Source: Afipia sp. | GTDB lineage: Bacteria > Pseudomonadota > Alphaproteobacteria > Rhizobiales > Xanthobacteraceae | Direction of reading: 5' to 3' | Assembly (NCBI GenBank): GCA_016201045.1 | Contig: JACQDM010000010.1 | Coordinates: 124,001-188,000, forward strand | Length of the DNA: 64,000 bases | Part shown: piece by piece, positions 9,171-18,135 of the stretch | How the letters are laid out: each line of letters opens with the position of its first letter | Numbering within the stretch: position 1 is the first letter of the stretch | Notes under the pieces: model-generated | Told to the model about the DNA's origin: nothing | Seen by the model: the letters and a program-made list of their open reading frames with translations, nothing else | The model's database searches: none | Program-made: the position numbers and the translations under genes

Positions 9171-9577
9171 GACGCTTTGGCGTCCGGCAGTTTGGGCGAC
9201 GTTGTGTTGGCGGCATCCGGCTCGATCGCCGGAATGCTGGATTCAGCCTCGGACTCTTTCGATGTCATCAGCGGCTGATCGATCTTCAGCGCGTCTTCGG
9301 CTTGCTTCACCGAGTCGCCCGCGAGATTGGCGAGCAGGTTTGTCGGCGACAGATCCTTCGCCATGCCGGCGGCATCGTCGAAGGTTTTCTTGATGTCGGC
9401 CATCTCGGCTTCGCGCATCGCCTCGTTGAACTGGCCTTGGAAGTCGGAGGCCATGCGGCGCGCCTTGCCGACCCATTGTCCGATCATGCGCAATACGCCC
9501 GGCAATTCCTTCGGGCCGATGGCGATCAGCGCGACGACCGCGATGACCAGCAACTCACTCCACCCGATGTCGAACAT
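9167..9577 (-). CDS. tatB: Sec-independent translocase subunit TatB
   Basis: 136 residues. The N-terminal hydrophobic helix [20 protein letters not shown] is followed by the [20 protein letters not shown] hinge and amphipathic helix, typical of TatB. A variable acidic tail makes up the rest. TatB bridges TatC and TatA in the receptor complex. The stop overlaps the tatC start by four bases, and tatA lies 55 bases upstream. TatB is distinguished from TatA by its length and by the Glu in the membrane helix (WSELL). Confidence 0.95.
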   Translation of the reverse strand: MFDIGWSELLVIAVVALIAIGPKELPGVLRMIGQWVGKARRMASDFQGQFNEAMREAEMADIKKTFDDAAGMAKDLSPTNLLANLAGDSVKQAEDALKIDQPLMTSKESEAESSIPAIEPDAANTTSPKLPDAKAS

Positions 9578-9632
9578 GGATCAATCCGCTCGCGGAATTC
9601 TTTTCCGCCGTCAGAACGCGAGGCGCTCGGCC

Positions 9633-9863
9633 TCAGACGATCTTGCTGCCGGCTTCGTTGCGCGACGAAACGGCGCCCGGCTGGTTGTCGATCGAGCGCG
9701 GCTCGTCCTTCTGGGCCGGCTTGTCGTCGTCCGCCATGCCCTTCTTGAACGCCTTGATGCCCTGCGCGACGTCGCCCATCAGGTCAGAAATCTTGCCACG
9801 GCCGAACAACAGCAGGACGACGCCGATCACGACGATCCAGTGCCAGATGCTAAACGAACCCAT
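9633..9863 (-). CDS. tatA: Sec-independent translocase subunit TatA
   Basis: 76 residues with the canonical TatA layout: a short N-terminal membrane helix ([20 protein letters not shown]), the [20 protein letters not shown] hinge with amphipathic helix, and an acidic, disordered tail. TatA oligomers form the translocation pore. A GGAGG lies 8-12 bases before the chosen ATG. The upstream in-frame ATG (adding MEEDS) would overlap that ribosome site and is rejected. First gene of tatA-tatB-tatC. The 180 bases upstream, before scpB ends, show no other gene. Confidence 0.95.
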   Translation of the reverse strand: MGSFSIWHWIVVIGVVLLLFGRGKISDLMGDVAQGIKAFKKGMADDDKPAQKDEPRSIDNQPGAVSSRNEAGSKIV

Positions 9864-10042
9864 GCTGTCTTCCTCCAAGCGCGCAGGCGAGTTGGACCCG
9901 CCATTTCTGGAGGGAAACTAGGCTTCGGAGGTGTCAAAAACAAGGACTTAAGCCCGTTCCGCGACGGCATGAAGCATCGCGATACCGTGAGCGTTAACGC
10001 GACAAAAGACGGGTTCCGGACGGGCTGAAATCAGCCCGGAAA

Positions 10043-10771
10043 TCAATCCTTGCCGCCCTTTTCCGGCTCGACATGAGGCGCCAGCGCGAGTTCAAGGTCG
10101 CCCGCCTCCAGCGGCTCCTCGTCGTCGCGCAGCGCCGGATCGTCGGACGGTGCCGGAACGTCGAAGCCGGTCGGCAGGCGCGTGTCGAGCAGCCCCGCGC
10201 CTTTGAGTTCTTCCAAGCCCGGCAGGTCGCCGAGCGTCTCCAGACTGAACTGCGACAGGAACGCTTCCGTCGTGCCGAATGTCAGCGGACGGCCTGGCGT
10301 CTTGCGGCGGCCGCGCGGACGGATCCAGCCGGTTTCCAAAAGCACGTCGAGCGTTCCTTTGGAAGTCATCACGCCGCGGATTTCCTCGATCTCCGCGCGC
10401 GTCACCGGCTGGTGATAGGCGATGATCGCGAGCATCTCGATTGCGGCACGCGACAGACGCCGCGTCTCGGTGCTTTCGCGCGTCATCAGCCACGCCAGAT
10501 CGGTCGCGGTGCGGAAGGTCCATTTGTTGGCGACGCGAACGAGATTTACGCCGCGCATCGCGTAGTCGGCCTTCAAATGTTCGAGCGCGGCCTTCACGTC
10601 GAAGCCGTCGGGCAGACGCTTGGCCAGCGCCACCTCATCGAGCGGTTCGGTGGACGCGAACAGCAGGGCTTCGAGCAGGCGCAGTTCCTCGGCGCGCGCC
10701 GCGGCCTTCTTGCCGTGCTGCTCCACATGGTCATCCCGCTTGCGTGCCATGTTCGCTCTCGCCTGGCTCAT
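10043..10771 (-). CDS. scpB: Segregation and condensation protein ScpB
   Basis: 242 residues. ScpB is a winged-helix kleisin partner of the SMC-ScpAB complex that organises and separates chromosomes. The conserved block MLAIIAYHQPVTRAEIEEIR and LETGWIRPRGRRKTPGRP is diagnostic. N- and C-terminal ends are charged and probably flexible. I use the ATG with AAGGAG eight bases upstream; a GTG seven codons earlier is an alternative. scpA lies 57 bases upstream on the same strand, and nagZ overlaps scpA, so nagZ-scpA-scpB is likely one transcript. No smc gene is in the window. Confidence 0.95.
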   Translation of the reverse strand: MSQARANMARKRDDHVEQHGKKAAARAEELRLLEALLFASTEPLDEVALAKRLPDGFDVKAALEHLKADYAMRGVNLVRVANKWTFRTATDLAWLMTRESTETRRLSRAAIEMLAIIAYHQPVTRAEIEEIRGVMTSKGTLDVLLETGWIRPRGRRKTPGRPLTFGTTEAFLSQFSLETLGDLPGLEELKGAGLLDTRLPTGFDVPAPSDDPALRDDEEPLEAGDLELALAPHVEPEKGGKD

Positions 10772-10828
10772 TGCCTGGTCTCCTTCTTCCACTTAACTCA
10801 ACTTCTCTTCCAATACGCGACTTAAAAA

Positions 10829-11662
10829 CTACTCGGCCTGCGCTTCCGGCGCTTTCGCGCCCGGCGGGTTGTTGTCCTGATGCTTGCGGAAAAAAATCGG
10901 CGCGAACGCTTCCTTCTGGTGAATGTCCACAACACCCTCGCGCACGAGTTCCAGCGCCGCCGCAAAGCTCGACGCGAACACGGTAGCTTTCTGCGAGGGA
11001 TCGATCACGTACTGCATCAGATATTGATCGAGTTCGCTCCAGTCGTCCGCCATGCCGACGAGGCGCTCCAAAGAGGCGCGCGCTTCCGACAGCGACCACA
11101 CCGTGCGCTTGGCCATATGGACGGTTGCGAGCACGCGCTGCTGGCGTTGCGTGGCGTAAGCCGTGAGCAGATCGTAAAGCGTGGCAGTGTATTGCGGATG
11201 CTTGATGTGCGCGATGGGCTGCGGAAGACCCCGCGGAAACAGGTCGCGATTCAACTGCGGCCGCGTCATCAGGCGGTTGGACGCCTCGCGGATTTGCTCC
11301 AGCCGCCGCAGGCGCGTGGCGAGCGCGTTCGCAAGCTCTTCTGCGCTCGGCCCTTCGGCTTCCGGCGGCTCGGGCAGCAGCAGTCGCGATTTGAGATAAG
11401 CGAGCCACGCCGCCATCACGAGATAGTCGGCGGCAAGTTCGAGGCGCAGTTTGCGCGCGGCCTCGATGAAGGTGAGATACTGATCTGCGAGCGCGAGAAT
11501 TGAAATCTTGGATAGATCGACCTTCTGCTGCCGCGCGAGCGTCAGGAGCAGATCGAGCGGACCTTCATAGCCTTCGACATCGACGACCAGCGCCGGTTCA
11601 TCCGAACCGCGCGGCGATTCAGCGGGCAGACCCGTCTCGAATGAGATGACCTCCGCGCTCAT
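10829..11662 (-). CDS. scpA: Segregation and condensation protein ScpA (kleisin)
   Basis: 277 residues. The kleisin subunit links the two SMC heads. The N-terminal signature VDVEGYEGPLDLLLTLARQQ and the following KVDLSKISILALADQYL are unmistakable. The C-terminal winged helix ends around residue 260, with a short Pro/Ala-rich tail. The ATG overlaps the nagZ stop by four bases, so ScpA translation is probably coupled to NagZ. scpB follows. Linkage of the wall-recycling enzyme to the kleisin genes is conserved in Rhizobiales and has no obvious mechanistic reason. Confidence 0.96.
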   Translation of the reverse strand: MSAEVISFETGLPAESPRGSDEPALVVDVEGYEGPLDLLLTLARQQKVDLSKISILALADQYLTFIEAARKLRLELAADYLVMAAWLAYLKSRLLLPEPPEAEGPSAEELANALATRLRRLEQIREASNRLMTRPQLNRDLFPRGLPQPIAHIKHPQYTATLYDLLTAYATQRQQRVLATVHMAKRTVWSLSEARASLERLVGMADDWSELDQYLMQYVIDPSQKATVFASSFAAALELVREGVVDIHQKEAFAPIFFRKHQDNNPPGAKAPEAQAE

Positions 11663-12681
11663 GCCACCGCGCTCCCGCCAATCAGGCTGTCGAGCCGGGC
11701 GCGTCCAGCCGCGCGGTCGAATGCTTTCGGCAATTTGCGCGAGGTGAGCGCGCTCCGCGCACGCTCAAGCGCCCTGCCGTCGAGCATCGGCGCCTCGTCG
11801 GCGACCGCGATCATCTCGTCGAGCTTGCCGTTGCAGTGCAGGACCATGTCGCAGCCCGCCGCGACGATGGCGCGGGTGCGCTCACTGAGCGATCCTTCGA
11901 GGGCGTTCATGGACACGTCATCACTCATCAACAGGCCTTGAAATCCAATCGAGCCGCGAATCACCTGTTCGATGATTGTGGCAGATGTCGTTGCCGGATG
12001 GACGGCATCGAGGGCGCTAAACACAACATGTGCCGTCATCGCCATCGGCAAATCCGCCAACGGCAAAAACGCCGCAAAATCGGTCTTGGCAAGCTCCGAA
12101 ACCGTCGTATCGACAGTCGGTAATCGAAGATGGCTGTCGGCTGTGGCCCTTCCGTGGCCGGGAATGTGCTTGAGCACCGGCAGAACGCCGCCGTCCATCA
12201 GGCCACTGGTCACGGAACGGGCGATTTCGGCAACTTTCCGCGGCGAAGTTCCATAGGCGCGGTCGCCGATCACGGCATCCGCACCCTCGACCGGCACGTC
12301 GGCGAGCGGCAGGCAATCGACATCGATGCCGAGTTCCGCAAGGTCCGCAGCGATCAGGCGCGACGACAGATACGCTGCCTCCAGCCCCTGCTCCTTATCG
12401 CGATCGTAGAGCGATCCGAATACGGCTCCGGGCGGATATGTCGGCCAATGCGGCGGCGACAGGCGCTGCACACGTCCGCCTTCCTGATCGATCAGAACCG
12501 GCGCGTTCGGCTCACTCGCAAGCTCGCGCAATTCCGCGACCAGCGCCTTGACCTGGGCGGGCGTCTCGACGTTGCGTTTGAACAGGATGAAGCCCCACGG
12601 CTTGCGCTCGCGGATGAACGCGCGCTCGCCGTCGGTGATCGCCGTTCCTGAAATTCCGATGATGAATGCGCGGCAGGCCAT
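11659..12681 (-). CDS. nagZ: Beta-N-acetylhexosaminidase NagZ (GH3)
   Basis: 340 residues, a single-domain GH3 enzyme of normal NagZ length. It removes N-acetylglucosamine from cytoplasmic GlcNAc-anhydroMur-peptides during peptidoglycan recycling. The KHIPGHGRATADSH loop carries the catalytic His/Asp dyad of NagZ, and the nucleophile Asp lies in LLMSDDVSMNAL. DQEGGRVQRL is the substrate-pocket signature. I choose the ATG giving MACRAFIIGISG; a frame extension of 13 residues upstream looks unrelated. It is followed by scpA with a four-base overlap and preceded by the SPOR gene 85 bases upstream. Confidence 0.95.
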   Translation of the reverse strand: MACRAFIIGISGTAITDGERAFIRERKPWGFILFKRNVETPAQVKALVAELRELASEPNAPVLIDQEGGRVQRLSPPHWPTYPPGAVFGSLYDRDKEQGLEAAYLSSRLIAADLAELGIDVDCLPLADVPVEGADAVIGDRAYGTSPRKVAEIARSVTSGLMDGGVLPVLKHIPGHGRATADSHLRLPTVDTTVSELAKTDFAAFLPLADLPMAMTAHVVFSALDAVHPATTSATIIEQVIRGSIGFQGLLMSDDVSMNALEGSLSERTRAIVAAGCDMVLHCNGKLDEMIAVADEAPMLDGRALERARSALTSRKLPKAFDRAAGRARLDSLIGGSAVA

Positions 12682-12766
12682 CGCAGCGATGTGCCCGCTG
12701 TCCGCGCCGCGGTCAAGCAAAGCGCTGGCGGATTAAGGGTTTGAACCGCTCAATCCACAAACGGGA

Positions 12767-14155
12767 TCAGTTGCGCTGAACGATGCACTGCCCGCCGGCG
12801 GCTTTCAGGTTGACGCAGAATTGCGTCGCTTCGTCGGTGGTTCCGAACGGGCCGACCAGCGCGCGATAGAACACGCCCTTGTCGCCCAAATCGGCACGGC
12901 GGATGGTCGCCGATTTCGCGCCGAGGATTTCGGAGTATTTCGACTGGATCGCCTTGAACGAGGTCTGCGCGTCGGCCTCGGTCTTCTGCGACGACACCTG
13001 CACATACGATCCTGCGGCGCCTGCGCTCGACGAACTGACCGAAGCAACCTTCTGTTTTTGCGCGGCTGGAGGCGCGCTTTGCGGCGTGAGTGCCATCGGA
13101 CCGTTGCTGGCCGGCGCGGGCGTCGGCGCAACGCTGGCAACGGGCGCACGTGGAGCGGCTGGCGCCGGAGCCGGTTGAGGCGCGGGTGCAGCGGACGCAG
13201 TAGAGTCCGGCTGATCGGGACGGATCGTCAGCGTGCGGATTTTTCGCGGCTCCTCGCCGCCGGTCGTCACTGTACCGTTGCCGATACCGGCACCAGTCGG
13301 ACGCATCGCGGTATTCGCGCTGGCTGCGTTCGGCGGATTGGCATTCTGGGTCAGCGGCGGAAACACGACGCGCGGCTGCGCCTTGCCGTTCACGTCGAGC
13401 GGCTGTTCCTCGCGCGACACCACGCGCTCGGCGGGCTTGTCGCCGACGCGATCATTGATCTGCTTGTCGCCCGCCGACGACATCACCTTGGTCGGACCCG
13501 TGTCCGCCTTGATGACGGGCGGCTCACCACTGCGCGGCGAACCGATGAAGGTGCGATAGCCGAATGCAGCTGCCGTTCCGACAACAGCCAAGAGCATCAC
13601 GACGACAACCGACAACATTCCGCCACGGCGGCGCGGCGGCTCCTCGTCGATCTCGTCGTCATAGTGACGGTCGTCATAGTCATCGTTGGCGTAGCGGTCA
13701 CGCGGCGTGGAAAACGGGGTGTCGTGGCGCGTCTCGGTTTCCGGCTGACCGAACAGCACGTCATCGTAACGCGCGTTGTTTGCGTCCATGCGCTGCGGTT
13801 CGAACCGCGGTGCCTGATCGTAGTGTCGATTGTTCTCGGCGTAGCGGTCGTCTCGGCGTTCGTTCTGATGCTCGTCGCCGTAAGCCGGGTCCAGGGTGGC
13901 GCGGACGTTGCGCATCCATGCCGGCGGGTTGTTAGCGTCGTCTTCGTAACGGCTGCCGTCGTCGTTGTCGTGAAACTCGCCGGGCTGCGCGGGCGGTTGT
14001 TCGCGACCAAAACTCGAGAATGGGTCCGTCTGTCCGATCAGTCGCGCGAGTTCCGCCAGCGGATCGCTTTCCGCGCGGCGCTGCTGCGGCGCTCCGTGCT
14101 GGTCGCGGCCGTAGCCGTCGTCCTGATATGGTTGGTCGCGATATCGATCGGCCAT
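12767..14155 (-). CDS. SPOR-domain inner-membrane protein
   Basis: 462 residues from the chosen start MADRYRDQPYQDD. The first ~180 residues are a highly charged cytoplasmic region rich in Asp, Arg, Tyr and Asn. A single membrane helix (MLSVVVVMLLAVVGTAAAFG) follows a PPRRRGG stop-transfer. A long Pro/Ala-rich periplasmic linker leads to a C-terminal SPOR domain (SYVQVSSQKTEADAQTSF to the end). SPOR domains bind denuded glycan strands at division septa, so it is probably a septal wall protein. It lies between argS and nagZ on the same strand. An in-frame extension of up to 14 residues is possible but lacks family resemblance. Confidence 0.85.
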   Translation of the reverse strand: MADRYRDQPYQDDGYGRDQHGAPQQRRAESDPLAELARLIGQTDPFSSFGREQPPAQPGEFHDNDDGSRYEDDANNPPAWMRNVRATLDPAYGDEHQNERRDDRYAENNRHYDQAPRFEPQRMDANNARYDDVLFGQPETETRHDTPFSTPRDRYANDDYDDRHYDDEIDEEPPRRRGGMLSVVVVMLLAVVGTAAAFGYRTFIGSPRSGEPPVIKADTGPTKVMSSAGDKQINDRVGDKPAERVVSREEQPLDVNGKAQPRVVFPPLTQNANPPNAASANTAMRPTGAGIGNGTVTTGGEEPRKIRTLTIRPDQPDSTASAAPAPQPAPAPAAPRAPVASVAPTPAPASNGPMALTPQSAPPAAQKQKVASVSSSSAGAAGSYVQVSSQKTEADAQTSFKAIQSKYSEILGAKSATIRRADLGDKGVFYRALVGPFGTTDEATQFCVNLKAAGGQCIVQRN

Positions 14156-14257
14156 GTGACGCTGCATCCCCTCTCGGGAAGCCGAGCTTACACCCAAATG
14201 GCGAAGCGTCCGCTGTTTTTGCCGCCACGTATCCCCACGTGAACAGCCAAATCCCCT

Positions 14258-16270
14258 CTATCGCATCTCGTCTGGAGCGTGGACGCCGAGAACGGCAAGG
14301 CCAGATGCCAGAACCGAGACGACGCCCTGAACCAGAGCCAGTCGCGCGACGGTAATTTCTGCATCATTCTCAATAATGAAGCGTAAATGCGGCAGGTCCC
14401 GCCCCTTGGTCCACAGCGCGTGAAACTCGCTGGCGAGGTCGTAAAGATAGAAGGCGATTCTGTGGGGCTCGTGTGCAACCGCGGCAGCCTCGACGATCCG
14501 CGGGAACAGCGCAATCTGGCGAATAAGACTGAGTTCGACCGGGTCGCTGAGTCGCTCGATTTTCGCCGCCTTGAGGAACGCGATGCGTTTCACGCCATCC
14601 ATCGGCAATGACGGAATCGTCTCGCGCGCGTTCTTGAAAATCGAGTGGCCGCGCGCGTGCCCGTACTGCACGTAGAACACCGGATTGTCCTTCGACTGCT
14701 CCAGTACCTTCGCCATGTCGAAGTCGAGCACCGCATCGTTCTTGCGGAACAGCATCATGAAGCGCACCGCATCCGAGCCGACTTCATCGACAACCTCGCG
14801 CAGCGTGACAAAATCGCCGGAGCGTTTCGACATCTTCACGGGTTCGCCGTTGCGCAGCAGTTTGACGAGCTGGACGATCTTCACATCAAGAGTGGCCTTG
14901 CCCGCAGTCACCGCCTTGATCGCCGCCTGCACGCGCTTGATGTAGCCGCCGTGATCGGCGCCCCACACGTCCACCATGGTGAGGAAGCCGCGGTCGAACT
15001 TGGTCTTGTGATAGGCGATGTCGGAGGCGAAGTAGGTGTAGGAGCCGTCCGACTTCTTCAGCGGACGATCCACATCATCGCCGAACGCCGTGGCACGAAA
15101 CAGGGTCTGCTCGCGATCCTCATAATCTTCTACAGGTCCGCCTTTCGGCGGGGGCAAAACTCCTTCATAGATATCATTCTGCGCGCGCAACCATTCGATG
15201 GTCGCGCCGACCTGATCGAGCAAAGGATTACCCGGATTGCGTCCTGGCCTAACGAGGCGGCAGGCTTTTAGAAATGCAAGAATATGTTTTACGACGCCAT
15301 CTGTTGCAGAGAAACCTTCTTTGCGAACGAGAGGACCAAGTTTGATAGCTCCAAAACTTGGATGTTTTTTTCGAAGAGATTCCACAGCATTTATTAATTC
15401 GGGCGTCCAAGTTCGCGCCGGGATCAGTCGCTTTGGGCGACCTTCAATAAGAGTTCGCTCCGAAAAGAATTTATCTTGTTTAATTTTGAGAGCTTTAAGG
15501 TCTTTCCGAATTTGCTTCATCATTTCAGAAATTGCTAATGCTCGGACCATCGGCAACCAGACGTCTTCCGGCAATGTGCTGAGTTTTGATCCATAAAACT
15601 TTTTCAGCAGCTTTCCGATCGGAACCAAATAGTCGCCGGGATACATCCCCTCTGAAATATTGAATGGCAGGTTGAGCGCTTGCTTGTATCGCTCGAATGC
15701 CGAGCGCGCGAGCACGTCCACCTGTGAGCCTGCATCGTTGACGTAGTACTCCTTCGTGACATCATAGCCTGCGAACGATAGCAGACTTGCAAGCGCGTCA
15801 CCGAACACTGCACCTCGGCAGTGACCAACGTGCATCGGCCCCGTCGGATTTGCTGAAACATATTCAACGTTCACTTTTTCGCCGGAGCCCAAATCGCTGC
15901 GTCCATAACCGTCACCTGCAACTAGAACGGCTCGCAACGCGCCGAATAAGGTCTCATTTTTGAGCTTGAAATTGATAAAGCCAGGACCAGCAATTTCTAC
16001 ATTGGCAATAAAAGGATCCTGCCTCAGTTGCGTTACATAATGGTCCGCGAGCATTCTCGGTGGCATGCCCGCCTCTTTCGCAATAACCATGGCAACGTTG
16101 CTGGACATATCACCATGACTAGGATCGCGGGTTGGCTCTACTACAAACCGTGAAAAGTCGATTGTAGAAGGCAGAACGCCAGACTGCACCAGTGCGTTGT
16201 TTGCACTCGCTACACTGCTCTTTATCGTTAGGTATATATTGCTGAGTTCTTTAGCCATTGAGTCTACCAT
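14258..16270 (-). CDS. argS: Arginyl-tRNA synthetase with in-frame foreign insert and AT-rich 5' half
   Basis: 670 residues against ~590 usual. Class I motifs are intact: HVGH at ~147-150 inside [16 protein letters not shown], and KMSKR in [14 protein letters not shown]. The C-terminal DALR anticodon-binding domain is complete. Two anomalies stand out. First, ~76 residues (~278-353) are inserted between [10 protein letters not shown] and [12 protein letters not shown], which are adjacent in relatives as I remember them. Second, the first ~1.1 kb is AT-rich (sampled 60-base lines 32-45% GC by hand count, flanks 55-67%). The frame is open throughout, so a full-length enzyme is predicted. dgt lies 15 bases upstream. 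An alternative start is the ATG at 16258 ([11 protein letters not shown]). Confidence 0.95.
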   Translation of the reverse strand: MVDSMAKELSNIYLTIKSSVASANNALVQSGVLPSTIDFSRFVVEPTRDPSHGDMSSNVAMVIAKEAGMPPRMLADHYVTQLRQDPFIANVEIAGPGFINFKLKNETLFGALRAVLVAGDGYGRSDLGSGEKVNVEYVSANPTGPMHVGHCRGAVFGDALASLLSFAGYDVTKEYYVNDAGSQVDVLARSAFERYKQALNLPFNISEGMYPGDYLVPIGKLLKKFYGSKLSTLPEDVWLPMVRALAISEMMKQIRKDLKALKIKQDKFFSERTLIEGRPKRLIPARTWTPELINAVESLRKKHPSFGAIKLGPLVRKEGFSATDGVVKHILAFLKACRLVRPGRNPGNPLLDQVGATIEWLRAQNDIYEGVLPPPKGGPVEDYEDREQTLFRATAFGDDVDRPLKKSDGSYTYFASDIAYHKTKFDRGFLTMVDVWGADHGGYIKRVQAAIKAVTAGKATLDVKIVQLVKLLRNGEPVKMSKRSGDFVTLREVVDEVGSDAVRFMMLFRKNDAVLDFDMAKVLEQSKDNPVFYVQYGHARGHSIFKNARETIPSLPMDGVKRIAFLKAAKIERLSDPVELSLIRQIALFPRIVEAAAVAHEPHRIAFYLYDLASEFHALWTKGRDLPHLRFIIENDAEITVARLALVQGVVSVLASGLAVLGVHAPDEMR
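15212..15439 (-). mobile_element. Transposase-like HTH fragment captured in frame within argS
   Basis: Codons ~278-353 of argS. The translation runs [20 protein letters not shown], then [20 protein letters not shown], then [20 protein letters not shown] and a short Pro/Gly-rich exit. The pattern (R/K)P.R....TW(S/T)PEL..AV..LR..(Y/H)P..G..KL..LLR.EGF, followed by a recognition helix, recalls the second helix-turn-helix of IS481-like transposases. There is no DDE catalytic core, no terminal inverted repeat that I can see, and no obvious target duplication. It is therefore a remnant or a domesticated piece. The family match is from memory, not a search. Confidence 0.6.
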
Positions 16271-16285
16271 CGAGGCATTGGCCGC

Positions 16286-17494
16286 CTAACGCAATTCAGG
16301 GGTCGAGTCAAAAAGTCTCTTGTGCTCGTCCATCGCAAAACGGTCCGTCATGCCCGCGATGAAATCGCCGATCCGCCGCGCGCGGCTCGGATCGTCGTCG
16401 TTGCCGATTTCCGACAGCCATTGCGCGGGGAGATCGCTCGGCCGCGTCTGATAGCGCGCAAACAGATCGCGCACGACCCCTTCGGCATCGTTCATCACCC
16501 GCGTCACGCGGGCGTGGCGATACATACGCTGAAACAGAAAGTCCTTGATCGCCTTTTCATCGCACGCGGCCTCGTCCGAAAACGCGACCAGCGTGTCGTC
16601 ATGGTCGCGAACGTCCCCAGCGGAATTGGGTTTTGCCGCCTCAAGCCGCCGCGCCGTTTCAAGCGACACCGAATTGATCAGATAGGAAATCAGCTCGCGC
16701 ACCAGCTCAGCGCCGTGTCGCTGATCGTCGAGGCCCGGATAGCGCGCTTCGATGCTGGCATTGATCTGGGCGATGCGGGGAATGACGTTGAGGCCTTCCA
16801 CACGAAACAATCCGGCGCGTAATCCGTCGTCGATGTCGTGTGCGTTGTAGGCGATGTCGTCGGCAATCGCCGCGACCTGCGCCTCTAACGAAGCGTAGCT
16901 CCACAATTCCAGATCGTGCTTGCGGACATAACGCGCAATCTCAAGCGGCACGCCCTCCTCGCGATAACGGCCGATCGCGTTGCCGTTGCGGTCGGTCATC
17001 GGCCCGTTGTGCTTGACGATGCCTTCGAGCGCCTCCCATGTCAGGTTCAGGCCGTCGAACTGCGGATAGCGCCGCTCGAGCGCGGTGACGACGCGAAGAC
17101 TCTGCGCGTTGTGATCGAAGCCGCCGTGACCTTTGAGGCAGGTATCGAGCGCGCGCTCACCGGCGTGGCCGAACGGCGGATGACCCAGATCGTGCGCGAG
17201 CGCCAGCGTCTCAGTGAGGTCTTCGTCGAGGCCGAGTTGCCGCGCCAGCGCGCGCGCGATTTGGGCCACTTCCAATGTGTGCGTCAGGCGGGTGCGATAG
17301 TGATCGCCTTCGTGGAACACGAATACCTGCGTCTTGTGTTTGAGACGCCGGAACGCGGTCGAATGGATCACGCGGTCGCAATCGCGCCGGAAATCGCTGC
17401 GCGTACGACTTTTATCCTCCGCGAACAAGCGCCCCCGGCTGGCACCGGGATCGGAGCCATAGGGCTTGCGGGGGGCAGCCATTCCGACGGACAT
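16286..17494 (-). CDS. dgt: Deoxyguanosinetriphosphate triphosphohydrolase-like HD protein
   Basis: 402 residues, the normal size for the short alphaproteobacterial dGTPase-like family. It hydrolyses dNTPs to nucleosides plus tripolyphosphate. The HD metal site is visible as [16 protein letters not shown] and then [16 protein letters not shown]. The N-terminal region [20 protein letters not shown] is the family signature. Either Met1 or Met5 could be the start. argS follows after 15 bases on the same strand, and the erpA-like gene diverges from it with ~105 bases between, a common arrangement in Rhizobiales. Confidence 0.93.
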   Translation of the reverse strand: MSVGMAAPRKPYGSDPGASRGRLFAEDKSRTRSDFRRDCDRVIHSTAFRRLKHKTQVFVFHEGDHYRTRLTHTLEVAQIARALARQLGLDEDLTETLALAHDLGHPPFGHAGERALDTCLKGHGGFDHNAQSLRVVTALERRYPQFDGLNLTWEALEGIVKHNGPMTDRNGNAIGRYREEGVPLEIARYVRKHDLELWSYASLEAQVAAIADDIAYNAHDIDDGLRAGLFRVEGLNVIPRIAQINASIEARYPGLDDQRHGAELVRELISYLINSVSLETARRLEAAKPNSAGDVRDHDDTLVAFSDEAACDEKAIKDFLFQRMYRHARVTRVMNDAEGVVRDLFARYQTRPSDLPAQWLSEIGNDDDPSRARRIGDFIAGMTDRFAMDEHKRLFDSTPELR

Positions 17495-17599
17495 TCGCGT
17501 TATTCTACTCTCTGGCCTTTGATTCTTCGCTTCGCGGCACTTAACTATGCCCTATCGGGACGTTCAAATCCCCTCGCAAATCCCGTGTCGGAGACGACG

Positions 17600-17944
17600 A
17601 TGACAACCGAAGCTGCCACGGCCCCTGTGACCATTTCGGCGAACGCCGCCAAGCGCATCGGGCAGATACTCAAGTCCGAAGGCGGCGGCGCGATGCTGCG
17701 CGTCAGCGTCGAGGGCGGCGGTTGTTCGGGCTTTCAGTACAAGTTCGACATCGAGCGTGCGAAGGCCGACGACGATCTTGTGATCGAACGCGACAACGCC
17801 GTGGTGCTGGTCGATCCCACGTCAGTTCCGTTTCTCGCGGGCTCCGAAGTCGATTTCGTCGACGATCTGATCGGCGCGTCGTTCCGCGTCGTCAATCCGA
17901 ATGCAACCGCGTCATGCGGCTGCGGCACGAGCTTTTCGATTTAG
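17600..17944 (+). CDS. erpA: A-type iron-sulfur carrier protein (ErpA/IscA family)
   Basis: 114 residues. The three conserved Cys ligands are present: one in GGGCSGFQYKF and two in ASCGCGTSFSI at the C-terminus. Such carriers deliver Fe-S clusters to apoproteins. The fold starts at PVTISANAAKRIGQILKSEG. The longer upstream open frame is antisense to dgt, so the ATG at 17600 is the real start. Divergent pairing with dgt is conserved in this order. ErpA, IscA and SufA cannot be separated with certainty from sequence alone, so the symbol is a best guess. Confidence 0.88.
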   Translation: MTTEAATAPVTISANAAKRIGQILKSEGGGAMLRVSVEGGGCSGFQYKFDIERAKADDDLVIERDNAVVLVDPTSVPFLAGSEVDFVDDLIGASFRVVNPNATASCGCGTSFSI

Positions 17945-17999
17945 AAAACTCTAATTCCCTTGAATTGAAAACTCGCTTCGACGCAGGCGCGATCGGACT

Positions 18000-18105
18000 C
18001 CCTCTCCTGTTGGGAGAGGGTTGGGGTGAGGGCGTAGAATCTATCGGGAGAGCATACCCCCTCACCCGCCGCGCTTCGCGCGTCGACCTCTCCCCACGGG
18101 AGAGG
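18000..18105. repeat. Palindromic intergenic repeat with two hairpins
   Basis: The left hairpin is CCCTCTCC, a short TGTTG spacer, then GGAGAGGG (18000-18020). The right hairpin is CCTCTCCC, CAC, GGGAGAGG (18087-18105). Between them GGGTGAGGG (~18024-18032) pairs with CCCTCACCC (18058-18066). This is a two-armed, self-complementary element of a kind common between genes in alphaproteobacteria. It sits between the convergent erpA-like and amidohydrolase genes and may serve as a bidirectional terminator. No coding potential. Confidence 0.8.
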
Positions 18106-18135
18106 TGAAACAAGGCCGAACTCATTCCGTCGAAA

